DNA from: an uncultured Lachnospiraceae bacterium
GTDB lineage: Bacteria > Bacillota > Clostridia > Lachnospirales > Lachnospiraceae
Direction of reading: 5' to 3'
Assembly (NCBI GenBank): GCA_944383965.1
Contig: CALWRQ010000015.1
Location: forward strand, 1 to 35,578
DNA: 35,578 nucleotides
Part shown: in pieces, positions 7,626 to 15,702 of the stretch
Numbering within the stretch: the stretch's first letter is position 1
Layout: every line of letters starts with the position of its first letter
Notes under the pieces: model-generated
The model's input: only the letters and a program-made list of their open reading frames with translations
What the model was told of the DNA's origin: nothing
The model's database searches: none
Position numbers and translations under genes: made by a program

Positions 7626-9386
7626 TTATTCTTCTGCCAGTACAGGTACAACCTCCTGCCGGTCTCCGTCCACCAGTCCTTTATCCGTCACCACGATCCC
7701 GGGAAGTGCGGTGAGAGACATGATGGCACAGGACAGCAGCGGCGTCTCCCGGCTGCAGAGCCGATAGAATGCCTGCTGATAGGTTTCAAGTTCCTCCGCC
7801 ACCTGCATGCAGCTGCCGGAAGACATCAGTCCCGCCACCGGGAGTTCCACACAGGCAAGCACCTGGCCGTCCTTCGCCGCGCACAGGCCGCCTCCCGCCC
7901 GTTCCAGCTCACGAAGCACTGCCAGTCCATCCCTTTCATTTTTATAAACAATTACCATATTGTGGCTGTCATGGGACACCGTGGTTCCCACGGCACCCTC
8001 TTTCAGACCGAAACCCTGAATCACCGCCACCGTTTTCTGCCGTTTTCCGTGGCGGTTGCAGACGCATACATAGGCCAGATCCTCCCGCTCTGCGATGGAC
8101 ACCCGGCCGTTCTCTGCAGGAAGGATCTGCCTCTCTGTTTTTCTCAGCACATTTCCGCTGTCCAGAGGAACCAGTACGTTGACTGCCGCTTCTTTTCTGT
8201 CACAGCCGCCTGCAGAAAGAGACAGATCCTCTTCTCCGCGGATCCAGTCCACATGGACCGTATTCTCAAATACCTGCTCCTCTTCCCTGTCTTCCCCTGT
8301 ATACCGGCCCTTTTCCGCAACCAGTCTTCCTCCCATAAACACGTATTCCGGTCTGGAACCGTCCAGTGCTTTCACCAGCTGCATATCCGCCCGGTATCCG
8401 GGAGCCACTGCGCCCAGATCGGAAAATCCGTACTCTCTGGCTGCGTTGATCGTGGCCATGCGGATCACGTCCACCGGATCCAGCCCCTGCTCAATGGCAT
8501 ACCGGACTACCTTGTTCACATGACCCAGGCTGAGCAGATCCCCCACATGCACGTCATCCGTACAGATGGACACCCGGTCGTGATAGGGTATGGTCTTAAG
8601 CCCCGCTGCCAGCTGTTCCATATGATTTACCAGGGAGCTGGCCCGCAGATCCACATACATTCCTCTCCGCAGTTTTTCCAGGATCTCCTCTGCCTCTTCG
8701 GACTCATGGTCGCTCTGAACCCCAGCCAGCACATAGGCGGTCAGTTCATTTCCGGAAAGCAGGGGAGCATGCCCCTGGAGGAATGTTTTGCAGTCCAGCC
8801 CCTTCTCCATGATCTTTTCCATGCGTTCCGCCCCGCTGCAGATCCCTACATAATCCATGAGCTCCGCAATTCCGATCACTCCGTCCGTATGGAGAAGGTC
8901 TTCTATTTCTTCCGGTCCGAACTGCGCTCCCGCATCTTCCAGCCCGGGAACGGCAGGAACGCACGACGGCGCCAGCACATACTGGCGCAGGGCGGACTTT
9001 TTTCCGTTTTCCAGCATAAAACGCACTCCCCGGATCCCCATCACATTGGCGATCTCATGGGGGTCCGTGCAGATGGTAGTGGTACCCCAGGGAACAGCCG
9101 CCCGGCTGAAATTCTCCGGTATCATCATGGTGCTTTCCACATGCATGTGGGAATCGATAAAGCCGGGGATCAGATAATTTCCTTCTCCGTCCCGGATTTC
9201 TTCCGCCGGCAGCTCAGACTTCTGCTCCGGCCTGCGCACCCGGACCACATAACCATCCTTTACATCTACCTCACCGTCATAGATCTCTCCCGTAAATACA
9301 TTCAGATAACGGACATTTTTTACTGTCAGGTCACAGGGAATCTTCCCCAGTGCCGCATCCATGAGCATTCGCCTGTTTTTTTTCAT
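7626..9386 (-). CDS. ade: Adenine deaminase
   Basis: Ade hydrolyses adenine to hypoxanthine and ammonia for purine salvage. It is an amidohydrolase-superfamily enzyme. Metal-binding and active-site motifs are visible: GFIDSHMHVEST near residue 76, TDPHEIANV, LQGHAPLLSG, SDHES and SICTDDVH. The C-terminal part holds GTTVSHDSHNM and LPGIVVTD, as in AdeC-type proteins. Two adjacent ATGs exist. The second (9386) gives 586 residues and a 6-base spacing from AAGGAG, the first only 3, so the second is preferred slightly. It has its own extended -10 promoter and sits upstream of pyrE on the same strand without a clear terminator between. Confidence 0.95.
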   Translation of the reverse strand: MKKNRRMLMDAALGKIPCDLTVKNVRYLNVFTGEIYDGEVDVKDGYVVRVRRPEQKSELPAEEIRDGEGNYLIPGFIDSHMHVESTMMIPENFSRAAVPWGTTTICTDPHEIANVMGIRGVRFMLENGKKSALRQYVLAPSCVPAVPGLEDAGAQFGPEEIEDLLHTDGVIGIAELMDYVGICSGAERMEKIMEKGLDCKTFLQGHAPLLSGNELTAYVLAGVQSDHESEEAEEILEKLRRGMYVDLRASSLVNHMEQLAAGLKTIPYHDRVSICTDDVHVGDLLSLGHVNKVVRYAIEQGLDPVDVIRMATINAAREYGFSDLGAVAPGYRADMQLVKALDGSRPEYVFMGGRLVAEKGRYTGEDREEEQVFENTVHVDWIRGEEDLSLSAGGCDRKEAAVNVLVPLDSGNVLRKTERQILPAENGRVSIAEREDLAYVCVCNRHGKRQKTVAVIQGFGLKEGAVGTTVSHDSHNMVIVYKNERDGLAVLRELERAGGGLCAAKDGQVLACVELPVAGLMSSGSCMQVAEELETYQQAFYRLCSRETPLLSCAIMSLTALPGIVVTDKGLVDGDRQEVVPVLAEE

Positions 9387-9437
9387 CATTCTCTCCTTCC
9401 AGCCTGAAGCCTGCAGTCAGTGATTCTCTTCTTAGCT

Positions 9438-9466
9438 ATTATAACAGCGCCTGCCCGTTTTGTCCT
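9438..9466 (-). promoter_or_regulatory. Promoter of the adenine deaminase gene
   Basis: On the minus strand a consensus TATAAT (9438-9443) carries a TGn extension. A weak -35, AGGACA (9461-9466), lies 17 bases upstream. The start codon follows about 50 bases downstream. Confidence 0.6.
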
Positions 9467-9487
9467 TATTTTCAGAATATTTTTCCT

Positions 9488-11308
9488 TCAGGATTTTTCC
9501 CGGTTCCGAAAGGCGGAGCAGATGGTTTTTACGCACTCCTCTGCTCCCAGCGTACCGCTGTTCAAACAGATGTCGTAGTTCCGGGCATCACCGAATTTCT
9601 TTCCCGTATAATGCTGATAATAGGCAGCTCTCTTCTTTTCTGTTTTTTCCAGATCCTCCGCTTTCTCATGAAGGCAGTCTGCCGCACGCCTTCTCCTGCT
9701 TTCCGGATCGGCACAGATAAATACCCGCAAAACCCTCGGACCGTCCTGCAGAATCGCATCCGCACAGCGGCCGACGATCACGCAGCTCTCCCTGGCTGCC
9801 AGCTCCCGAATCACTTCTGCCTGCTGCAGAAAGACCTTATCGGTAATCGGAAGGGTGAAATGCACATCCGAGGACAGTTCATTGAACAGGCCGCCGGGAT
9901 CTCTCCCCTCGCTGTCTTCAAAAAAACTGGTATCAATAGTGCTGTTTTCCGCAGCAAGCGCAATGATCTCTCTGTCATAGAACGGAATTCCCAGTTCTTT
10001 TGCCGCCATTCGTCCGATCTCTCTTCCTCCGCTCCCGTGCTGGCGGCTGATGGCAATCACGGTATGGGGCTTTTCCTCCCTCTTTTCCTCAGATCCGTTC
10101 AGTTCTCCCGCCCATTCAAAGCCTTTTTTGGCTGCGATCACAGCAATGACCTCATTGATCACAGCTGCCGCCGCGATGGTTCCCTGTACAATTTTTGCAC
10201 ATTCCGGAGCCGGACCTGTCAGTACGGAAACGGCAATCCCTGTAAATACCAGAGAAACGCCGGAATGAGGCAGAAGCGTCAGACCGAGATATTTTTTCAC
10301 GGTCTGCGGAGATCCTGTAACAGCAGCTCCGAAATATGCACCGAAATACTTTCCTGCAGCCCTTGCCAGAATATAAACGGCCGTAAACAGGCCGGCTCCC
10401 AGGATCAGATGATAATCCAGAGGCGCTCCGAGATTGAGGATCACAACGACCATGGCGACTCCGAGAACCGGGTTAAATCCATCCATGATCTGCTGAAGGC
10501 GTTTTTCCGGAACTCTGTTGGAAAATGCTGCAGAAAAAGCCATACCGATCAGCATGAAATTCAGAACCGGGCTGGGAAGCACATAACCGTTGAACAGAAA
10601 GCCCACTGCCGAAACAGCCAGGATCATCCCGCTCAGAAGAACCATGGTTGCCGTTCTTCCCCTCTCTTTTTTCAGTGCCGATCCGGCAGGAATACCTGCT
10701 CCGATTCCGATCAGCAGCGGCAGAAGAATGACCAGGACAATCATGGAAAGGGGCAGTTCTCCTGCAGAAAGGCTTCCTGCCACGGCTGCAATCACAGCAA
10801 AAAATACCATGCATCCTACAATATCATCCAGCGCCGCCATGGGAATCAGTGTCCGGGTCACAGGACCTGTGGTCTTGAACTCGCGGACAATGGACAGAGC
10901 CGGAGCCGGAGCAGTCGCCAGCGCGATTCCTCCGAAAATAAAGGCCAGATAGACGGGAATGCCGCAGAAAAAGAATACTGCAGAAAATACCAGGGAAACA
11001 ACGAAAAAGGTCCCCAGAGACTGCGTCAGCGTAGTAATGATAATGGCTTTTCCCGATCGTCGGATCTTATTCCATACCAGTTCGGTACCGATCATCAGAC
11101 CCACGCTGCATTCCAGGATATGAACAACTGTCTGGTACCAGGAGGCATCCAGAAGCTCCTGACTCATAAGAGAAACGCCATGAGGTCCCAGAATCATTCC
11201 GGTAATCAGCCATCCCAGGATAGACGGCAGCTTGATCTTTGCAATCAGCTTTCCCGCAAGAAAAGCGATCACAACAGTTACAAACATTCTGGCAAACAGA
11301 AAACTCAT
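9488..11308 (-). CDS. Cation/proton antiporter fused to a cytidylate-kinase-like domain
   Basis: Residues 1-395 form a monovalent cation:proton antiporter-type membrane domain (CPA superfamily) with about 11-13 helices. It has the early GWLITGMILGPHG motif and the paired acidic residues Asp161-Asp162 in AALDDIVG, which carry ions in related antiporters. After a charged linker (about 400-414), residues 415-606 form a soluble P-loop domain of the cytidylate-kinase-like family. Visible motifs are SRQHGSGGREIG (421-432), IPFYDREII, CVIVGRCADAIL (509-520) and KKRAAYYQHYTGKKFG. The frame runs unbroken across the junction, so the fusion looks real. The start overlaps the TetR stop by ATGA, with GAGGAAAA before it. 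The transported ion and the kinase substrate are unknown. Nucleotide-dependent control of transport is an inference. Confidence 0.88.
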   Translation of the reverse strand: MSFLFARMFVTVVIAFLAGKLIAKIKLPSILGWLITGMILGPHGVSLMSQELLDASWYQTVVHILECSVGLMIGTELVWNKIRRSGKAIIITTLTQSLGTFFVVSLVFSAVFFFCGIPVYLAFIFGGIALATAPAPALSIVREFKTTGPVTRTLIPMAALDDIVGCMVFFAVIAAVAGSLSAGELPLSMIVLVILLPLLIGIGAGIPAGSALKKERGRTATMVLLSGMILAVSAVGFLFNGYVLPSPVLNFMLIGMAFSAAFSNRVPEKRLQQIMDGFNPVLGVAMVVVILNLGAPLDYHLILGAGLFTAVYILARAAGKYFGAYFGAAVTGSPQTVKKYLGLTLLPHSGVSLVFTGIAVSVLTGPAPECAKIVQGTIAAAAVINEVIAVIAAKKGFEWAGELNGSEEKREEKPHTVIAISRQHGSGGREIGRMAAKELGIPFYDREIIALAAENSTIDTSFFEDSEGRDPGGLFNELSSDVHFTLPITDKVFLQQAEVIRELAARESCVIVGRCADAILQDGPRVLRVFICADPESRRRRAADCLHEKAEDLEKTEKKRAAYYQHYTGKKFGDARNYDICLNSGTLGAEECVKTICSAFRNREKS

Positions 11309-11967
11309 TTTTCCTCACCTGTCCTTTCCCCGAGGTTTCCGACCGTTTCCTTTTTTTCTGCAATCCCATAAAGCATAATGTCAAAGATTCCTGACAGTCT
11401 GCTCTCATGGGCCTGGATCAGTTCATGGTAATCCCCCCGCATGTCAGCCTTTTTCCGAAAATATCCGTTGAACATTTCCCAGACGGCAGAAAAATATTCC
11501 AGCGCCACATTGACGGTGATTCCTTCCCGGAGTGTGATGCACTGCAGAATTTCCTGGTAACGCCGGCTGAAATAGTCGTCAAATTCTCTGCGCAGCTCTG
11601 CCAGCTCTCCGGTCAGGTGCTTGGGCGGCTGCAGCACCGCATTGAAGAAAATATTGGCATAATCCGGGTGCTGTTCAAAAAATTCCTGACGAATCAGAAG
11701 GAATTTTTTCAGGCTTTCCTCTGCATCTCTGATCTCAAAACGCTGCTCCTGCAGGTAATCGGTCATCTGGTCATAGCAGATCTTCACGCACTGCAGATAC
11801 AGATCATCCTTGTTTTTAAAGTTATGGTAAAGCAGCCCTTTTGAAATCTGTCCGGCTTCACAAATGCTGTTCACGGAAGCGGCATCGTAGCTCTTGCTGC
11901 CGAATTCACTGACGGCTGCTGCCAGGATCCGTTCTCTCGTTCTCTGTGTTTTTTCCTGCTGCTTCAT
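11305..11967 (-). CDS. TetR-family transcriptional regulator
   Basis: A 220-residue repressor-type protein. Residues 8-55 form the TetR helix-turn-helix (RTRERILAAAVSEFGSKSYDAASVNSICEAGQISKGLLYHNFKNKDDLY is the recognisable stretch by position 9-57). The rest is a helical ligand-binding domain without a named subfamily. AAGGAGG precedes the ATG by 5 bases. The gene heads a two-gene operon with the antiporter-kinase fusion (4-base overlap). Two copies of AGAC-N5-GGTC flank its own promoter, so autorepression that also controls the antiporter is likely. The inducer is unknown. Confidence 0.92.
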   Translation of the reverse strand: MKQQEKTQRTRERILAAAVSEFGSKSYDAASVNSICEAGQISKGLLYHNFKNKDDLYLQCVKICYDQMTDYLQEQRFEIRDAEESLKKFLLIRQEFFEQHPDYANIFFNAVLQPPKHLTGELAELRREFDDYFSRRYQEILQCITLREGITVNVALEYFSAVWEMFNGYFRKKADMRGDYHELIQAHESRLSGIFDIMLYGIAEKKETVGNLGERTGEEK

Positions 11968-11989
11968 ATGGACCTCCTTATGTTTTAAT

Positions 11990-12032
11990 ATAGACTATGT
12001 GGTCTATTATAATAAAAACAGACCTATTGGTC
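11990..12032. promoter_or_regulatory. Two tandem TetR operator copies
   Basis: Two 13-base elements of form AGAC-N5-GGTC lie at 11992-12004 and 12020-12032, 28 bases apart. The first extends to a perfect dyad, ATAGAC-N6-GTCTAT (11990-12007). The second contains GACC-N4-GGTC. One covers the -35 edge and the other lies just after the -10 of the TetR promoter, as expected for repression. Confidence 0.75.
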
Positions 12033-12034
12033 AA
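12006..12034 (-). promoter_or_regulatory. Promoter of the TetR-antiporter operon
   Basis: On the minus strand TTGACC (12029-12034), 17 bases, then a perfect TATAAT (12006-12011). Both ends overlap or abut the TetR-like dyads. Confidence 0.85.
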
Positions 12035-12051
12035 TATTATAGTTTTTATCC

Positions 12052-12085
12052 ATAAAAATCCCTGCCGCAGGAAATGCGGCAGGGA
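12052..12085 (-). terminator. Terminator of the methyltransferase-dehydrogenase-transporter operon
   Basis: An 11-bp perfect stem (TCCCTGCCGCA, 12059-12069, with 12075-12085) has a 5-base loop. On the minus strand it is followed by TTTTTAT. It lies just after the stop of the YkvI-like gene. Confidence 0.92.
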
Positions 12086-12095
12086 CTTTCTTGTT

Positions 12096-13280
12096 TTATT
12101 CCATGGTTTCTTTCTCCATTCTCTCCTCTCTTCTCTTTTTCATCATACGGGGAAGAGAAATCAGAAGAGGAATTCCGATGATCACACTCGCTATGGTTCC
12201 CAATGTGGAAAATCCTTTCTGTACGATCGTCAGCAGGCCGATTCCGGAAATCACATAGCAGCCCATGAGAAACACCAGAGAGATGATCAGCAGTTTCATC
12301 TGCCTGGACAGTTTCTCATTTTTCCAGATTTTGGCAAACCGGTTTGCTGTCGTATAGGAATAGGTGGGTCCGGTGGATACAACAGAAAACACCACAACGA
12401 TCCAGTAAAGCACAGTAATGACAGGAGGCAGATATTTCTGGCAGATGCTGAGAATCGGCGTATCATTGATCATCTCCGGCAGGAACGGAAGAACAATGCA
12501 GGAGGTAATGAAAAAGGCTGAAATGGAAAGCAGTCCGATCAGCAGACCGCTTCCGACCGAGTCCCTCGTGTTTCTGATCCGCTCTGAAAAATTGCAGAGC
12601 GTAGAGCCGATCGTAAGACTCGCAAATCCGAAGGAAACCAGCAGTCTGATCTGCGATCCTATGGTTTTTCCGGTCCAGTCGGCGCCGATGGCGAAATTTC
12701 CGATTCTCTCCAAGAATACATCCCCCCGCACGGAGAGCACTGCCCCGAATATGACAAGCATGGACACAACAAGAGATATGGTCATGGCCGTATTGAACTT
12801 TCTCAGGAATGCAGCGCCGTAAATACTGAGGAAAGCAAACAGTCCGACTGCGATCAGTCTGCCCAGATAGGGATTGATCCCGATGGAACTGGTAAGAGAG
12901 CCGAACAGGTTGATCGTCGCTGCAACCACCACTACTCCTGCAACCGTCGTATAAATATCAAATACCCACATAACCGCCTTTTTCAGCACCGGATTGGCTC
13001 TGTCACCGTTCAGACCGTAAAGTTCCAGATAATAGGCAGAATAATTGTCTGTCTTGAATAATCTGGTAAATTCCAGAGCGTGGATCGCAAACGCACTTCT
13101 GAAGCAGAAGTAAATGGCAGTAAGGACCAGCAGCCAGCCTCCCCCGAACGGTGCAAAATACCCTACTGCATAGGTTCCGGCCGCCATACTGCCGCCTACC
13201 TGCGTTCCGAACATCAGCGCTGCAAGCCCGAACCAGATGGCAAATGTCTGTGCACCACTGCGTTTTTCTCTGTTTTCCAT
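12096..13280 (-). CDS. YkvI-like membrane transporter
   Basis: A 394-residue polytopic membrane protein with about ten hydrophobic segments. It contains an N-terminal FGTQVGGSMAAGTYAVGYF stretch, the glycine-rich first-helix pattern of APC-superfamily transporters. It most resembles the YkvI group, whose substrate is not established. It ends with a basic cytoplasmic tail (KKRREERMEK). CAGGAG lies 8 bases before the ATG. It is the third gene of an operon after a UroD/MtaA-like methyltransferase and an iron alcohol dehydrogenase, so it probably imports a substrate or exports a product of those enzymes. This is inferred from context only. Confidence 0.75.
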   Translation of the reverse strand: MENREKRSGAQTFAIWFGLAALMFGTQVGGSMAAGTYAVGYFAPFGGGWLLVLTAIYFCFRSAFAIHALEFTRLFKTDNYSAYYLELYGLNGDRANPVLKKAVMWVFDIYTTVAGVVVVAATINLFGSLTSSIGINPYLGRLIAVGLFAFLSIYGAAFLRKFNTAMTISLVVSMLVIFGAVLSVRGDVFLERIGNFAIGADWTGKTIGSQIRLLVSFGFASLTIGSTLCNFSERIRNTRDSVGSGLLIGLLSISAFFITSCIVLPFLPEMINDTPILSICQKYLPPVITVLYWIVVVFSVVSTGPTYSYTTANRFAKIWKNEKLSRQMKLLIISLVFLMGCYVISGIGLLTIVQKGFSTLGTIASVIIGIPLLISLPRMMKKRREERMEKETME

Positions 13281-13333
13281 ATTCTCTTCTCCTGTTCTAT
13301 CAATGTATTTATGAGCAAAATCTCTGGCTCAGG

Positions 13334-14509
13334 TCAGAGAGCCAGTCTGTATACTGCAGCCAGCTCCTCTGTCCCGGTCACAGGGCGGAACCAGGTGTCG
13401 CTTCCTTTCAGACCTGCAAATTCCGCTTCCGCAATTTCCTCAATCTGTTTCTCTGTGATGTTCACCTCACCAAGACGGGTGGGAAGTCCCAGTTCTCTGC
13501 AGAAACACTCAAATGCCCGGATCCCGGCTTCTCCCGTTTTTCTGTCATCCCCCAGGTCCTCGATCTTCCAGACATTCCGGGCCCACTGGGCAAACCGGAA
13601 TGCATTTTCATCTGTCAGTGCATATCGGAACCAGGCCAGAGAAATAATCGCAATGCCCGCTCCATGAACAATATCGTAATATGCACTTAAAATATGTTCA
13701 AGCACATGGATCGGACTGTTGAAGACAGGACGGCCGCAGGCACTCAGATGGGAAATGCTTAAGTCTGCCGCCCACATCAGTGTGGCTCTTGCATCGTAGT
13801 CGGATGGACATTCCATGACTCTGGGGCCGCTCTCCACACAGGCCCGCTGAATCGCTTCTGAAATCCCGTCCTGGATCGTTCCCGTATCCCTGCAGAAATA
13901 GCTCTCATATGTATGACTCATAATATCCACGACTCCGCACGCAGTGTGAAAACCGGGAACAGAAAAAGTATACACCGGATCGAGGATCGCGCACACCGGA
14001 CGAATCTTTTCATTTCTCAGGCCGATCTTCTGTTTTGTATCCAGATTGCTCAGCACTGCGCTGAAGGATACTTCCGCTCCGGCTGCAGCCAGAGTGGGAA
14101 TGGCAATGACCGGCATCACCGAGCCCACCGGCAGTTTCCCGGCATAGAAATCCCATACGTCTCCTTCGTGACAGGCGCCGAAACTGATCGCTTTTCCGCA
14201 GTCCAGTGTGCTTCCGCCGCCGGCTGCCACAATGCAGTCCGCTCCGAATTCCTTTAATTCCCTGATTCCTCTGTTCACAGTGGTATGTCTGGGATTTGGT
14301 TCCACTCCCGTAAATTCCCGGTATTCGATTCCCGCTTCCTCAAACACCCGGACCACTTCCTCATAAAGTCCGCTTTTTTTTACCGGAATTTCATCATAAA
14401 CAAAAAATACCCTTTTCCCCCAGGCTGCCAGTTCCTCTCTCAGAGAGGCTCCCACAGCACCTTTTCCGAAATGGATCCTCGTTGCAAGATGAAAGTCAAA
14501 ATTATACAT
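13334..14509 (-). CDS. Iron-containing alcohol dehydrogenase, butanol-dehydrogenase/YqhD-like
   Basis: A cytosolic group III alcohol dehydrogenase that interconverts an alcohol and an aldehyde with NAD(P)H. It opens with NFDFHLATRIHFGKGA, typical of the BdhA/YqhD branch. The dinucleotide motif GGGSTLD is at 97-103. Metal ligands fit Asp195, His199, His268 and His282. The 391-residue length is normal. A G-rich site, AAGGGGGA, precedes the ATG. It is the middle gene of the LysR-linked operon, 38 bases after the methyltransferase gene and 53 bases before the transporter gene. The substrate cannot be read from sequence. A role in handling the alcohol or aldehyde freed by the neighbouring methyltransferase-like enzyme is possible. 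Confidence 0.92.
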   Translation of the reverse strand: MYNFDFHLATRIHFGKGAVGASLREELAAWGKRVFFVYDEIPVKKSGLYEEVVRVFEEAGIEYREFTGVEPNPRHTTVNRGIRELKEFGADCIVAAGGGSTLDCGKAISFGACHEGDVWDFYAGKLPVGSVMPVIAIPTLAAAGAEVSFSAVLSNLDTKQKIGLRNEKIRPVCAILDPVYTFSVPGFHTACGVVDIMSHTYESYFCRDTGTIQDGISEAIQRACVESGPRVMECPSDYDARATLMWAADLSISHLSACGRPVFNSPIHVLEHILSAYYDIVHGAGIAIISLAWFRYALTDENAFRFAQWARNVWKIEDLGDDRKTGEAGIRAFECFCRELGLPTRLGEVNITEKQIEEIAEAEFAGLKGSDTWFRPVTGTEELAAVYRLAL

Positions 14510-14547
14510 TCTGTTTCCCCCTTCTTTCCGATCAATCTATGTTTTTC

Positions 14548-15570
14548 CTATCTTTTCTCCTCCGCATACTGTACCGCTGCCTGGCGGACCCATTCCAGCC
14601 TCCGGTCATCGATATGAGTGGAAACAGTACAGTCGTCCCCGATCATGATTCCTGTCTGACCGCATTCATCCAGAATATCGTAAACCCGCTTCGTGATTTC
14701 TTCCCGGCTTCCCCGGTCAATCAGTCCTGTCCGCTCAAATCCTCCGAACACCGGGGCTCCGTTCAGAATCTTCTTGCCTTCTCCAAGGCTGATCTTCTCC
14801 GCCTCTATCGCCCAGTTGTATCCTGCCACATCATAGTCTCTGTACAGCTCCAGTGTGCTGGGAAGCCCGATCGGTCCGCCGCAGATGTGGAGAAGCGTGA
14901 TCCTGCTTCTTTTGTTGGCCTCGTCAATGATCTTCTTTTCGTGCGGCGCGATGAGCTGTCTGTGCATTTCCGGCGGAACAATCCCGCACTGATTATTCAC
15001 GCTCAGGTAAATCCCATCCACGCCGCACTCTCCCAGCATCCGCTCATTCAGATAGCAGATAAACTCTCCCAGTCTTCCCAGGAACTCTCCCACTGCTTCC
15101 GGATCTTCTTTCATGAATCGTTTGAATCTGGCTTCATCGGATCCGTTTCCCAGCATACCGTTCGGTGAAAGACTGAACCGAAGAACGGTATAGGGCGAAA
15201 AGCTGGTTCCATAAACAGGTGCGTCCGAATCCCTGTAGATGTCCCGGACCCGCTTTGTCAGTTCTACGGTTTTCGTTACAAAAAGAGAATCCCTGGAAGG
15301 CGGGTCCACTTTGCGCAGATCCGCAGCCTTCTCCGCCTTTGAACAGTCGATGGGAACCAGCATCAGGGTTTCATTCATCACCTTTGCCACATCCGGATCA
15401 AAAATTTTTCTCGCTCTCCGATGTCCCTCAATATTGCGTTCAAACGCCTCTTCGTTGACCAGTCCCTGGTTCACATCTTCCATATCGCAGAAATGATGAA
15501 AAAGCGCCACAGGAACACGGTCAACCGGTTTGTTTGCAAGAAAAGCCTCAAATCTTTCCTTTTTTGTCAT
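14548..15570 (-). CDS. UroD/MtaA-like zinc methyltransferase family protein
   Basis: This 340-residue protein belongs to the uroporphyrinogen decarboxylase superfamily, but to the cobamide methyltransferase-like branch. It has His228-x-Cys230 in LLHICGGP and Cys314 in GDDCTVS, matching the His-x-Cys...Cys zinc site of MtaA/MtbA-type enzymes that activate a thiol as methyl acceptor. A heme role is unlikely because no other heme gene is nearby. AAGGAG lies 9 bases before the ATG. It is the first gene of an operon with a dehydrogenase and a transporter, divergent from a LysR gene. No corrinoid protein or MtaB-like gene is adjacent, so its methyl donor and acceptor are unknown. Confidence 0.82.
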   Translation of the reverse strand: MTKKERFEAFLANKPVDRVPVALFHHFCDMEDVNQGLVNEEAFERNIEGHRRARKIFDPDVAKVMNETLMLVPIDCSKAEKAADLRKVDPPSRDSLFVTKTVELTKRVRDIYRDSDAPVYGTSFSPYTVLRFSLSPNGMLGNGSDEARFKRFMKEDPEAVGEFLGRLGEFICYLNERMLGECGVDGIYLSVNNQCGIVPPEMHRQLIAPHEKKIIDEANKRSRITLLHICGGPIGLPSTLELYRDYDVAGYNWAIEAEKISLGEGKKILNGAPVFGGFERTGLIDRGSREEITKRVYDILDECGQTGIMIGDDCTVSTHIDDRRLEWVRQAAVQYAEEKR

Positions 15571-15615
15571 AGCTTCTCTCTCCTTTGTTTTTTTATTGTT
15601 TTTGCTGATAATATG

Positions 15616-15643
15616 TTAACATTTCCTCATTTTTTTGTATAAT
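15616..15643 (+). promoter_or_regulatory. Promoter of the LysR gene at 15703
   Basis: TTAACA (15616-15621), 16 bases, then perfect TATAAT (15638-15643). The -35 lies in the palindrome ATGTTAACAT (15613-15622), which also falls in the control region of the divergent methyltransferase operon. Confidence 0.65.
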
Positions 15644-15657
15644 ATAGAAAACGGGCA

Positions 15658-15680
15658 GGTTATGAAAAAAAGCTATAACC
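15658..15680. promoter_or_regulatory. LysR-type dyad, GGTTAT-N11-ATAACC
   Basis: A perfect 6-bp dyad with an 11-base spacer fits the T-N11-A LysR box. It lies just downstream of the LysR promoter and about 90 bases from the methyltransferase start. Further pairing of CGGGC (15652-15656) with GCCCG on the other side makes a longer hairpin in the mRNA leader, so DNA-level and RNA-level roles are both possible. Confidence 0.6.
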
Positions 15681-15702
15681 ATCGCCCGGCGGAGGATCAT
15701 CT

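Noticed and set aside
7962..9407. A 481-codon plus-strand frame opposite adenine deaminase
   Set aside because: It has no motif and only a shadow-type composition, while the minus frame carries the full deaminase signature.
9611..11371. A 586-codon plus-strand frame opposite the antiporter fusion
   Set aside because: It is highly charged with many Gln/Arg/His repeats and no hydrophobic or domain pattern. It mirrors codon use of the real gene.
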